Shown one piece after another: positions 9,016-16,966 of a stretch of 64,000 bases of DNA. The DNA comes from an uncultured Mailhella sp. (GTDB lineage: Bacteria > Desulfobacterota > Desulfovibrionia > Desulfovibrionales > Desulfovibrionaceae). The stretch's first letter is position 1; each line of letters begins with the position of its first letter. The translations under genes and the position numbers were made by a program. The notes under the pieces are model-generated. The model was not told where the DNA came from. It worked only from the letters and a program-made list of their open reading frames with translations, and did not search any database. The stretch covers positions 1-64,000 of the forward strand of contig NZ_CALUYL010000008.1 in the NCBI RefSeq assembly GCF_944324995.1. The letters run 5' to 3'.

Positions 9016-9858
9016 ATGAAAATATTCGACATGCGCATTCGTCCGCCCTTCCGCAGCATCTGCGAAGGGATGTTCAACAATCCCGGCCGGGAGCTTTTCG
9101 AGCCGGAATCCTTTGCCCGGCGCTTCGGCATGACCATAGGCGAATCGGCGAGGCAGAAGTCCATGGATCTTTTCATCCGGGAAATGGACGAGGCCGGCAT
9201 CGTTTCGGGCGCGGTGCTGATACGCAAATCCACGGGCATGGACAATGCCGATCTTGAAGAGCTGAACCGTCTCTGGCCGGGGCGCTTTGTCGGCGTGGCG
9301 GGCATTGATCCGCACGACGCCGGAGCCCTCGACGAAATCGACCGCTTTGTGCTGCGCGGCTCGGCCCGGGCCGTGCTGGTGGAGCCGGGCTTCTGCCGTC
9401 CGGCGCTCCGGGCGGACGACAGAGCCGTGTATCCCATCTACGAAAAGTGCCAGGCGGCGAACATTCCCGTGTTCATTTCGTTCGGCGGATTCGTGGCCCC
9501 GGATCTCAGCTACACCGATCCCATGATCATCGAACGGGTGGCGCTGGACTTTCCCAAGCTGAAGCTGGTCATTGCCCACGGCGGATGGCCCAACGTCGGC
9601 GGCATCTGCCATGTGGCCTTTGAGCGCGAAGGCGTGTACTTGGCCCCGGATCTCTACACCATGAACGTGCCGGGCAACCGGGAGTATCTGGATGCGGCCA
9701 ACTACCTTATTCCGGAAAAGTTTCTGTACGGTTCGGCGTATCCGTGCGTGGATGTGCGGCAGGCCGTGGAATACTATAAGCACTGGGGACTGCGCCCGGA
9801 AGTGATGGAAGGCGTCATGTACGGCAATGCCGCGCGTCTTCTTGGTCTGGACGATTAG
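9016..9858 (+). CDS. Amidohydrolase-2 family protein lacking the HxH motif (second copy)
   Basis: A 280-residue paralogue of the protein at 5654-6484. The start at 9016 is chosen over an upstream in-frame ATG because AGAGGTG sits 6-7 bases before it and the N-terminus (MKIFDMRIRPP) aligns with the paralogue. The beta-1 motif is R7-I-R9 instead of HxH, the beta-5 region is FISFGGF without His, and the beta-6 His188 of AHGGWP is kept. A GSAYPCVDV segment may keep the beta-8 acidic residue, unlike the first copy. It is probably an enzyme acting on a carbonyl or lactone substrate from the adjacent carrier; no reaction can be assigned. Confidence 0.75.
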   Translation: MKIFDMRIRPPFRSICEGMFNNPGRELFEPESFARRFGMTIGESARQKSMDLFIREMDEAGIVSGAVLIRKSTGMDNADLEELNRLWPGRFVGVAGIDPHDAGALDEIDRFVLRGSARAVLVEPGFCRPALRADDRAVYPIYEKCQAANIPVFISFGGFVAPDLSYTDPMIIERVALDFPKLKLVIAHGGWPNVGGICHVAFEREGVYLAPDLYTMNVPGNREYLDAANYLIPEKFLYGSAYPCVDVRQAVEYYKHWGLRPEVMEGVMYGNAARLLGLDD

Positions 9859-9877
9859 CGTTTTTGTTTCGGAGCAC

Positions 9878-9917
9878 AAAAGGGCCGGATGTTCTATGAG
9901 GAACATCCGGCCCTTTT
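9878..9917. terminator. Bidirectional terminator between convergent genes
   Basis: A 17-bp perfect stem (AAAAGGGCCGGATGTTC / GAACATCCGGCCCTTTT) with a TATGAG loop. The A-tract and T-tract at the ends allow termination in both directions between the amidohydrolase and the aldolase. Confidence 0.88.
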
Positions 9918-9935
9918 GCGTGCGATGCGGGAGGC

Positions 9936-10970
9936 TCAGAGCGCGCGGATGTCGCTGATGAGCGCCTCGACGGCCTCTTCGGTCGTGGCCCAGCTCGTGC
10001 AGAAGCGCACGGCGCTGTGCGCTTCGTCCATGTGCTGCCAGAAGCCGAAGGAATATTTGCTGGCGAGGCGTTCGAGTTCGGCTTTGGGCGCTATGGGAAA
10101 CTGCTGATTGGTGAAGGAATCGTAGAGCAGCGGCCAGCCCTTTTCCGTGAAGGCCTGCCGCAGACGCATGGCCAGCTTGTCGGCGCGTTCGGCAATGCGG
10201 AAATACAGATCGTCCCGGAACAGGGCGGCGAACTGGATGCCGAGCAGTCTTCCCTTGGCAAGCATGGCTCCGCGCTGTTTCATGAGGTAGCGGAAATCCT
10301 TTTTCAGGGCGGGGGAGGCGATGACCACGGCTTCGCCGAAGAGCGCGCCCACCTTGGTGCCGCCTATGCTGAAGACGTCGCACAGGCGGGCGTAGTCGGC
10401 AAGCGTCAGGTCGTTTGCCTGGGACATGAGGCCGTAGCCCATGCGCGCGCCGTCCACGAACAGGGGCAGGCCGAGTTCGCGGCAGGCGCGGCTGATTTCT
10501 TCCAGTTCGGCTTTGGCGTACAGCGTGCCGAATTCCGTGGGAGAGGAGAGGTACACCATGCCCGGCTGCACCATGTGTTCATGGGAGTCGTCGGCAAAGT
10601 GCCGGGCGCAGGCTTCGCGAATCTGCCGGGCGCTTATTTTGCCGTCCTTTGCGGGCAGCGCAAGCACCTTGTGACCGGTGGCCTCCACGGCGCCGGTTTC
10701 ATGCACGTTGATGTGGCCGTTGTCGGCGCAGAGCACGCCCTGCCAGGGCCGGAGCGCGGATTCGATGACGATGAAGTTCGTCTGCGTGCCGCCGACCAAA
10801 AACTGCACGTCGGCTCCGGGCGCGGCGCAGGCGGCGCGAATGAGGTTACGGGCCTCGTCGCAGTAATGATCTTCGCCGTAGCCGGGCGTCTGTTCGAGAT
10901 TGCTTTGGGCGAGAAGTTCCAGAATGCGCGGATGCGCGCCTTCTTCGTAGTCCGATTCAAAACGAAGCAT
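9936..10970 (-). CDS. ltaE: Low-specificity L-threonine aldolase-like PLP enzyme
   Basis: A 344-residue fold-type I PLP enzyme of the threonine aldolase/beta-eliminating lyase family. These cleave L-threonine or L-allo-threonine to glycine and acetaldehyde. Visible features are GGTQTNF (PLP phosphate region, near 60), HINVHETGAVE (near 86-96), FVDGARMGYG with the cofactor-binding Asp (near 173), and the Schiff-base lysine K206 in SIGGTKVGAL. It is the last gene of a minus-strand operon and starts 6 bases after the ABC permease stop. Why an aldolase travels with this transporter is unclear; the real substrate may be another beta-hydroxy amino acid. Confidence 0.85.
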   Translation of the reverse strand: MLRFESDYEEGAHPRILELLAQSNLEQTPGYGEDHYCDEARNLIRAACAAPGADVQFLVGGTQTNFIVIESALRPWQGVLCADNGHINVHETGAVEATGHKVLALPAKDGKISARQIREACARHFADDSHEHMVQPGMVYLSSPTEFGTLYAKAELEEISRACRELGLPLFVDGARMGYGLMSQANDLTLADYARLCDVFSIGGTKVGALFGEAVVIASPALKKDFRYLMKQRGAMLAKGRLLGIQFAALFRDDLYFRIAERADKLAMRLRQAFTEKGWPLLYDSFTNQQFPIAPKAELERLASKYSFGFWQHMDEAHSAVRFCTSWATTEEAVEALISDIRAL

Positions 10971-10976
10971 GGGGTG

Positions 10977-11738
10977 TCATCTCCTGTTTTCCAGTCGCTT
11001 CCAGCGGCAGAGCACCCTTTCGGCGACGTGGCAGATTTCATAGACGGCAAGGCCGAGCAGGCTCATGGACAGAATGCCGCAGAACATTTCGAGCTGATCG
11101 CCGCGGCCCCAGGCGTCCATGATGAGAAAGCCGAGACCGCGTTGCGTGGCGAAGGATTCGGCCATGAAGAGCACGGCCACGGCGGTGCCGCTGCTGACCT
11201 TGAGGGCCGTCATGGCGCTGGGCAGGGCGGCGGGCACGAGCACGTGGCGCACCAGCTGGGCCGCGGTGCCGCCGAGGGTTCGGAAGGCGTCGAGATAGCG
11301 GGCGTCGAGCTGGCGGATGCCGTCGCGCGTGACCACGAGAATCTGATAGCCGGTGGTCAGCGCGATGATGAGAATTTTGGAAAGGTCTCCCAGGCCGAAC
11401 AGCGTGAGGAATACGGGCAGCAGCACGATTTTGGGCAGGGGATAGGTGAGGAAGACCATGGGAGAAACATAGCGGTCGATGCGTCTGCGGTAGCCGAGCA
11501 GAATGCCCAGCGGAAAGGCGATAAGAAAGGCCAGCGCCATGGCAGCGGCCACGCGGAAGGCGCTGCTTCGGATGTGCTCCTGCATGACGGAATCGCCGAG
11601 GGACTGCATCCAGGCGTCAAGCACGTCGAGCGGCGCGGGCAGAAGATACGGGCCGAGCGCCCACGCGCCCGCCTGCCAGAGCAGAAGCAGGGCAAAAAAG
11701 GCCACGACGTAGCGGAAGAGAATGTCGAGAATCTTCAT
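10977..11738 (-). CDS. ABC transporter permease, NitT/TauT type
   Basis: A 253-residue inner-membrane permease with about six hydrophobic segments and an EAA-like loop (DAFRTLGGTAAQLVRHVLVP). The start is placed at 11738, where it overlaps the ATPase stop by 4 bases (ATGA). The frame stays open further upstream but would run through the ATPase gene. The family carries nitrate, taurine, alkanesulfonates or vitamin precursors; the substrate here is not known. Confidence 0.88.
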   Translation of the reverse strand: MKILDILFRYVVAFFALLLLWQAGAWALGPYLLPAPLDVLDAWMQSLGDSVMQEHIRSSAFRVAAAMALAFLIAFPLGILLGYRRRIDRYVSPMVFLTYPLPKIVLLPVFLTLFGLGDLSKILIIALTTGYQILVVTRDGIRQLDARYLDAFRTLGGTAAQLVRHVLVPAALPSAMTALKVSSGTAVAVLFMAESFATQRGLGFLIMDAWGRGDQLEMFCGILSMSLLGLAVYEICHVAERVLCRWKRLENRR

Positions 11739-12490
11739 GACTGCGCCGCCTCCGCGCTGCGGGATTCCGGATCTTCCAGCACCTCGTGAACGCTTCGTAT
11801 GAGGGAGAAGTAGGCGTCGCTGTTCCGGCAGGAGGCGTCGCCGAAACAGGGATTTTCCAGCCACAGCTTTTTTGTGGCCGGGCGGCCGCCGAGCACCATG
11901 ATGTAGCGGCCGAGAAAGACGGCTTCCGCCACGTTGTGGGTGACCAGCATGAAGCTCATGCGTCGGCGCTGCCAGACGTGCAGCAGCAGATTCTGCAGGT
12001 GCTCGCGGGTGATGGCGTCGAGCGCGGCGAAGGGTTCGTCCATGAGCAGAAGGTCGGGGCGGGAGACGAGGGCGCGGCCGATGGCCACGCGCTGACGCTG
12101 GCCGCCGGAAAGCTGCACCGGAAAGCGCTGCTCCAGCCCCTCCAGACCGAGTTCCTTCAGCATGTCGGCCACGGCGGCGGCGCGTTCCTTTCTTCCTGCG
12201 CCGCGAAGCTGCAGGGGGAGCGCCAGATTGTCGCGCACGGTTTTCCAGGGAAAGAGGCCGTAGTCCTGAAGAATGAAGGCCGTTTTCCACGGCAAAGGCA
12301 GCGAGGCGCTGCCGCAGCTTGCCGGAGCAAGTCCGGCAATGACGGAAAGCAGCGTGCTCTTGCCGCAGCCGGAAGGCCCGATGATGGCCAGAGACGCCCC
12401 GGCGGGCAGGGCAAAGGAAACGTCGTCGAGCACGACGTTGTTTCCGAAGCTCTTGCCCAGCGAGGCGACGCGCAGCATCTCTTCGCTCAT
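11735..12490 (-). CDS. ABC transporter ATP-binding protein, NitT/TauT type
   Basis: A 251-residue ATPase that powers the adjacent permease. It has Walker A GPSGCGKST (residues 38-46), signature LSGGQRQRVAIGRAL, Walker B LLLMDEP and a downstream H-loop (LVTHNVAEA). The start at 12490 (MSEEML) is chosen because it overlaps the binding-protein stop by 4 bases, as in the other genes of this operon. Confidence 0.92.
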   Translation of the reverse strand: MSEEMLRVASLGKSFGNNVVLDDVSFALPAGASLAIIGPSGCGKSTLLSVIAGLAPASCGSASLPLPWKTAFILQDYGLFPWKTVRDNLALPLQLRGAGRKERAAAVADMLKELGLEGLEQRFPVQLSGGQRQRVAIGRALVSRPDLLLMDEPFAALDAITREHLQNLLLHVWQRRRMSFMLVTHNVAEAVFLGRYIMVLGGRPATKKLWLENPCFGDASCRNSDAYFSLIRSVHEVLEDPESRSAEAAQS

Positions 12491-13440
12491 TTCTTTTCCT
12501 GAAACACGATGTCGCTCAGGGCGGGAAGGCCCTTTTTGAGCAGTCTGTTCTGCTGCATCCACTCGGCGTAGCGTCGCAGAGCCTCTTCCGAGGGCAGGCC
12601 CAGCGGCGTGAAGGGGTCTTCAAAACGGAGCATGGCGTAGTGCTCCGCGGCCTTGGGCGCGAGCAGGCCGAGCTGCTGCATCATGGCCTTGTAGGCGTCG
12701 GGCGCGGCGTTGATGCGTTCGGCCTCTTCCTTGAGCGCTGCGCGGAAGCGCTGAATGCGGTCGGCAAAGGCCGGATCGTCGGCATTGCCCGGCTTTCGCA
12801 GCGCGATGACGGCAAGCGGCAGATCGAGCTTTCTGTCGTCGAGGAGCACGCGCGCACCCTGACCTTCCACCAGAGAGAGCAGAGGTTCGGGCAGCAGCGC
12901 GGATTCTATCTGCCCGGAGAGCAGCATCTGAAGCCGCACCGGAATCTGCCGGATGTCGCGCTTTTCCAGCGAACCGGCCGCGCCTTCCTGCGCAAGCAGC
13001 GAGTCGAGCACGAAATCCACGATGGTGGCCCGGCCGATGGAACAGGTCTTGCCCTTGAGATCGGCCAGCGACTCGGCGGAAGATTTCGGACTGACGGCCA
13101 GGCCGAAGAAGCGCGCCTTCGGCGAGGAGTGGGAGGTGGTGGCCACGATGATCTGCGGCGCGCCGTTTTCGTTCTGCATGAGCACGTTGATGATGTCGCC
13201 GAAATGGCCGTCGAGCGAGCCTGCGCGCATGGCGGCGCCGAGTTCCAGAGCGCTCTGGAAGGGCACGACTTCCACGTCGAGGCCGTGGGCGGCGAACACG
13301 CCGTCTTTTTGCGCGGCGTGCAGAATGAGCGAGTCCGCGGCGGGCAGGGAGCCTATTTTCAGGGCGTCGGCTGCCTGGGCGGCATGGACGCAGAACAGGG
13401 CGAGCGTCAGGGCGAGGGCGGCTTTTTTCAGTATGGACAT
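12487..13440 (-). CDS. ABC transporter substrate-binding protein, NitT/TauT (SsuA/ThiY-like)
   Basis: A 317-residue exported binding protein. A Sec signal peptide ends in AAQA around residue 23, followed by LKIGSLPAADSLILHAAQKDGVF, typical of the NMT1/SsuA-like fold. It captures the substrate for the adjacent permease/ATPase pair. The start at 13440 begins the signal peptide. The substrate is not predictable; sulfonates, pyrimidine precursors and metal chelates are all known for the fold. Confidence 0.88.
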   Translation of the reverse strand: MSILKKAALALTLALFCVHAAQAADALKIGSLPAADSLILHAAQKDGVFAAHGLDVEVVPFQSALELGAAMRAGSLDGHFGDIINVLMQNENGAPQIIVATTSHSSPKARFFGLAVSPKSSAESLADLKGKTCSIGRATIVDFVLDSLLAQEGAAGSLEKRDIRQIPVRLQMLLSGQIESALLPEPLLSLVEGQGARVLLDDRKLDLPLAVIALRKPGNADDPAFADRIQRFRAALKEEAERINAAPDAYKAMMQQLGLLAPKAAEHYAMLRFEDPFTPLGLPSEEALRRYAEWMQQNRLLKKGLPALSDIVFQEKK

Positions 13441-13544
13441 GGGCGTTCCCTTGAGTGTTGAAGGTTGGCGGAACAGGGCGGCGTCGGCAAAAGGGGACGT
13501 GCGCGGCAGGCGGCAGGGCCGGGCGAATGGCGGAATGCGGAACG

Positions 13545-13973
13545 TCAGTCCTGCTGCGGGCGGAATCCGGCGTCGGCAAGAAAGCGTTTGGCAAAGTCCA
13601 CGGCTTCCACGGTGACGCCTTCGCAGGCGTGGGGCGGATCGGAAGGCTGAAAGCCTCCGGGCCGCAGATCGCGGCAGAGCAGGGATCCGAAACGCGCCGT
13701 GAAGGCTTCGGCAAAGTTGCGGCAGAGCATTTCTATGTCCTTTTCCGTCTTGCCGCGCTCCGTGCCGAGAATGCCGATGAACATGAGCGCGCCTTCCACG
13801 AGACCGCACTGGGCGCGGAATCTGCCTGCGCCGTGCATGCCGACGGCGGCATGGAAGGTCTGCGGGGCCACGGTCACGCCGAAGGCCTCGCCGAGACAGG
13901 CGAGCATGGCGCGTGCGCAGTTGAGGTTGCTGTTCCAGTAGAGGTCGTGAACGCGCTGCACGGTCGTGGTCAT
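13545..13973 (-). CDS. C_GCAxxG_C_C family putative redox protein
   Basis: A 142-residue protein with the spaced cysteine pattern of the C_GCAxxG_C_C family, common in anaerobes: Cys near 19 (NLNCARAM), AQCGLVEGALMF near 55, LLCRD near 99 and HACEGVTVEA near 115. The family is thought to be redox-active or metal-binding; no reaction is established. It lies 12 bases after the LacI gene and about 100 bases before the binding protein, with a GGAAGG ribosome binding site. Its inclusion suggests the imported compound needs redox handling. Confidence 0.85.
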   Translation of the reverse strand: MTTTVQRVHDLYWNSNLNCARAMLACLGEAFGVTVAPQTFHAAVGMHGAGRFRAQCGLVEGALMFIGILGTERGKTEKDIEMLCRNFAEAFTARFGSLLCRDLRPGGFQPSDPPHACEGVTVEAVDFAKRFLADAGFRPQQD

Positions 13974-13985
13974 GGAGCCTTCCTT

Positions 13986-15074
13986 TTAAAGGACGGAATC
14001 AGTTTTTTCCCGGGAGGGATGGAAGGGCGCGGTGGAGCGGTTTTCCAGCAGATGATGGGAGAATTCCACGCGCGTGATGTTGTTGGGCGTGCTGTTGCCG
14101 GTCATGCGCTCGTAGAGAATGGTGAAGGCGTTTCTGCCCTTTTCCTCGATGTGATGTTCCACGGAGGTGAGGCCGACGTTCCAGAAGCGGGAAGCGGAGA
14201 GATTGTCGAAGCCGCACACGCTGTAGTCGTCCGGCACTTTCAGCCCCTTGTCCTCCAGCGCGTCGAGCACGCCGTAGGCCACGAAGTCGTTGACGGCCAC
14301 AATGCCGGAAATGCCCGGACAGCGTTTCAGGCAGTCCATGGTGAGTTCGTAGCCCGTGCGGTGTTCTATGCCGATGTCGTTCAGTTCCTCAAGGGGCGTG
14401 ATGTCGCGGGCGAACACCTGCACGGAGGTGTCCGGCTCCTGGGCATAGACGGCCCGCACGCCGTCGAGCCGGCGTATGCGTATGGCGTTGGCGTTGTTGA
14501 GCGTGGTGGAAATGAAGGCGATGTGCCTGTGCCCGAGCCCGAGCATGTGACGCCCCACCAGCATGCCTGCGCTGTAGTTGTCGAGCTCCACGGTATCCAC
14601 GTTGAGGCTGGTGTTCCTGTCGCCGATGACCACGATGGGCAGGCTGCGGTTGACCTTTTCCAGCTGCTCCACGCTCTGCGGCATCATGGTGAACACCATG
14701 CCCGAAGCCCCCATTTCCAGCGCCATGTCGAGGATTTCCTTTTCCTTTTCGGCGTCGCGGTAGGTGGTGAAGATGAGCGTGGAAACGCCGTGCTGCTCCG
14801 CAGACTGCTGAATGGCCTGCACCATGTTGGCATAGTAGGCGTTGCCGACGTTGGGGCTGACGATGAGCACGAGCTTTCTGGAAGACAGCGGACGGCTTCT
14901 GCGCCGCACGGGCGCGCGATAGCCCAGAACGTCGGCCGTGCGGCGCACGTTCTGCACTGTTTCGGGGGAGAAGGACACGTCCGGCCTTCCGCTGAGTATC
15001 ATGGAAGCGGTGGTCAGCGAAACGCCGGCCGTCCGGCTCACGTCTTCCAGGGTGATTCTTTTTTTCGTCGTCAT
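13986..15074 (-). CDS. LacI-family transcriptional regulator (copy 1)
   Basis: A 362-residue regulator with an N-terminal LacI HTH (ITLEDVSRTAGVSLTTASMIL) and a periplasmic-binding-like sensor domain from about residue 60. The recognition helix region reads ASMILSGR where most LacI members have VSRVLN. The start at 15074 is chosen by its GGAGAG ribosome binding site. It heads the C_GCAxxG / ABC / aldolase operon and is divergent from the MFS gene at 15401. It is a clear paralogue of the protein at 18538-19617, and even the promoter region is conserved between them. Confidence 0.92.
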   Translation of the reverse strand: MTTKKRITLEDVSRTAGVSLTTASMILSGRPDVSFSPETVQNVRRTADVLGYRAPVRRRSRPLSSRKLVLIVSPNVGNAYYANMVQAIQQSAEQHGVSTLIFTTYRDAEKEKEILDMALEMGASGMVFTMMPQSVEQLEKVNRSLPIVVIGDRNTSLNVDTVELDNYSAGMLVGRHMLGLGHRHIAFISTTLNNANAIRIRRLDGVRAVYAQEPDTSVQVFARDITPLEELNDIGIEHRTGYELTMDCLKRCPGISGIVAVNDFVAYGVLDALEDKGLKVPDDYSVCGFDNLSASRFWNVGLTSVEHHIEEKGRNAFTILYERMTGNSTPNNITRVEFSHHLLENRSTAPFHPSREKTDSVL

Positions 15075-15094
15075 GGGAGCTCTCTCCAGGCAGC

Positions 15095-15123
15095 AGGCTA
15101 ACGGCAAGGCGGAATTTCGTCAA
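15095..15123 (-). promoter_or_regulatory. Probable sigma-70 promoter of lacI copy 1
   Basis: On the minus strand, TTGACG (15118-15123) and TAGCCT (15095-15100) are separated by 17 bases. The same two boxes and much of the spacer (CTTGCCGT) recur upstream of lacI copy 2 at 19637-19665. The conservation supports a real promoter and possibly an overlapping operator. Confidence 0.6.
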
Positions 15124-15287
15124 ACGAAGGAAGAGAGTTTTACTAAAATTTTAAAAATAAATTTTGAAAAAAGAAAAGACTCGATTTAAAATATTAAATT
15201 TTTAGCTTTTAGAAAAAATGATAATTTCCCTTGATTAATTGCTGGAATAGCCGTACAAGGAAAAAACATGAACCGCAGCTGTGTGGA

Positions 15288-15348
15288 AATTTTATTAAAA
15301 TTTTAATTAAAATATCAGAAAACTTTTAATTAAAATTTTAATAAAATT
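15288..15348. repeat. 25-bp perfect inverted repeat in AT-rich divergent region
   Basis: The arms 15288-15312 and 15324-15348 are exact reverse complements, with an 11-base spacer. Each arm contains the palindrome TTAAAATTTTAA. A further TAAAATTTTA lies at 15144-15153. The whole region between the divergent lacI gene and MFS gene (15124-15400) is strongly AT-rich and otherwise gene-free. It is a candidate multi-site operator for the adjacent LacI regulator, or a structured 5' leader for the MFS mRNA. Confidence 0.75.
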
Positions 15349-15400
15349 CTCTGCAAGGCCCGGGGAAAAATTTTCCTCAATCTTCATCAGGAGCTTTATT

Positions 15401-16732
15401 ATGAGCGCGCCCAGCAAAAAAGAAATCCGCAAGGTGGTACTGGCCAGCCTTCTCGGAGCCACCATTGAATGGTACGACTTCTTCCTGTACGGCGTTGTCG
15501 CGGGCATCGTCTTCAACAAGCTGTACTTCCCCACGGAAGATCCCTTCATCGGCACGCTTCTCGCCTACAGCACCTTTGCCATCGGCTATCTGGCCCGTCC
15601 CTTCGGCGGATTCGTCTTCGGCCACTTCGGCGACAGGCTGGGCCGCAAGAGCATGCTCGTGCTCACCATGCTCATCATGGGTCTTGCCACCATCGGCATC
15701 GGTCTTGTGCCCACCTACGCGCAGATAGGCATTGCCGCGCCCATCATTCTGCAGACGTTCCGTCTCTGCCAGGGCCTCGGCCTCGGCGGCGAATGGGGCG
15801 GCGCCGTGCTCATGACCTATGAATACGCCAGCAAGAAGGAACGCGCCTTCTACGCCAGCATCCCGCAGATGGGTCTGGCCACGGGCCTGTGCCTGTCTTC
15901 CGGCGTGGTGGCCCTGCTCTCCTGGGGCCTCACCGACGAACAGTTCCTCGCCTGGGGCTGGAGACTGGCCTTCCTCGTGAGCGTGCTGCTGGTCTGCGTG
16001 GCTCTCTACGTCCGCATGCACATCCTTGAAACCCCCGACTTCCAGAAGGCTCAGGAAAAGGCCCATCAGGACAAGGAAAAGAAGACCCTGCCCATCGTCA
16101 AGGTGTGCAGGGAACATCCCGGCAACATCGCTCTCGGCATCGGCGCCCGCTGGATCGACGGCGTGTTCTTCAACGTGCTGGCCGTGTTCGTCATCACCTA
16201 TCTCGTGCAGTACGTGAACGTGCCGCGCACCGAAGCCCTCTCCATGGTCATGATCTCCGCTCTGGTCATGTGCCCCTTCATCCTCATTGCCGGACGTCTT
16301 GCCGACCGCTACGGCCGCGGCCTGGTGTACGGCGTGGCCAGCATTCTCTGCGGCCTGTCCATCTTCCCCTCCTTCTGGCTCATGGGCGCGAGCGAAGGCA
16401 ATCTGTTCATGATCGGCATCGCCATCATCGTTCCCATCAGCGTGTTCTACGCCGGCGTGTTCGGTCCTGAAGCCGCCCTGTTCTCCGACCTCTTCCCCGC
16501 CGACGTGCGCTACACCGGCATTTCCATCGTGTATCAGTTCCCCGGCTTCCTCGTGGCCGGCATCGTGCCCGGTCTGTGCACCTACTTCATCAAGGTTGCC
16601 GACGGCGATCCCATCTACGTGTGCCTCTACACCATGCTGGCTGCGGCCACGAGCGGCATTTCGGCCTTCATCGTGCAGCGCAAGCACAACGCTGCGGTCC
16701 GCCGCCTCGGCGACGACGTGGAGCACGTCTAG
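15401..16732 (+). CDS. MFS transporter, metabolite:H+ symporter (MHS) type
   Basis: A 443-residue inner-membrane carrier with 12 predicted segments. MHS-type features are the N-terminal GATIEWYDFFLYG segment, GHFGDRLGRKSMLV in the first cytoplasmic loop (about 75-88), RLCQGLGLGGEWGGAVLM around 122, and a second DRYGRG loop. Members carry citrate, shikimate, alpha-ketoglutarate or betaines with protons. The start has a CAGGAG ribosome binding site. It is divergent from a LacI regulator and followed by a phosphodiesterase. Confidence 0.9.
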   Translation: MSAPSKKEIRKVVLASLLGATIEWYDFFLYGVVAGIVFNKLYFPTEDPFIGTLLAYSTFAIGYLARPFGGFVFGHFGDRLGRKSMLVLTMLIMGLATIGIGLVPTYAQIGIAAPIILQTFRLCQGLGLGGEWGGAVLMTYEYASKKERAFYASIPQMGLATGLCLSSGVVALLSWGLTDEQFLAWGWRLAFLVSVLLVCVALYVRMHILETPDFQKAQEKAHQDKEKKTLPIVKVCREHPGNIALGIGARWIDGVFFNVLAVFVITYLVQYVNVPRTEALSMVMISALVMCPFILIAGRLADRYGRGLVYGVASILCGLSIFPSFWLMGASEGNLFMIGIAIIVPISVFYAGVFGPEAALFSDLFPADVRYTGISIVYQFPGFLVAGIVPGLCTYFIKVADGDPIYVCLYTMLAAATSGISAFIVQRKHNAAVRRLGDDVEHV

Positions 16733-16739
16733 CGACTGT

Positions 16740-16761
16740 CGGGAGGGGATTTCCCCTCCCG
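16740..16761 (+). terminator. Possible terminator after the MFS gene
   Basis: A 9-bp stem (CGGGAGGGG / CCCCTCCCG) with a 4-base loop lies just after the MFS stop codon. There is no strong T-tract, so partial read-through into the phosphodiesterase gene is likely. Confidence 0.5.
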
Positions 16762-16966
16762 GTTCGTTTCCGGCGCATCATTTTTTCGTCCGGCGCGTCG
16801 GCCCGTATTTCGGGCCGTGCGGAATGCAAAACGACGTCCGTCGTCCGCGCCTGCCGCATCGGCGAGAACCGGCTCGCAGGCGCGACGCAGTTCGCCCCCG
16901 GGTGGCGACATGGAAAACATCTGACCCGGACGCGGAAGGGATTCCCCCTGACGCAAGGAACTTATC

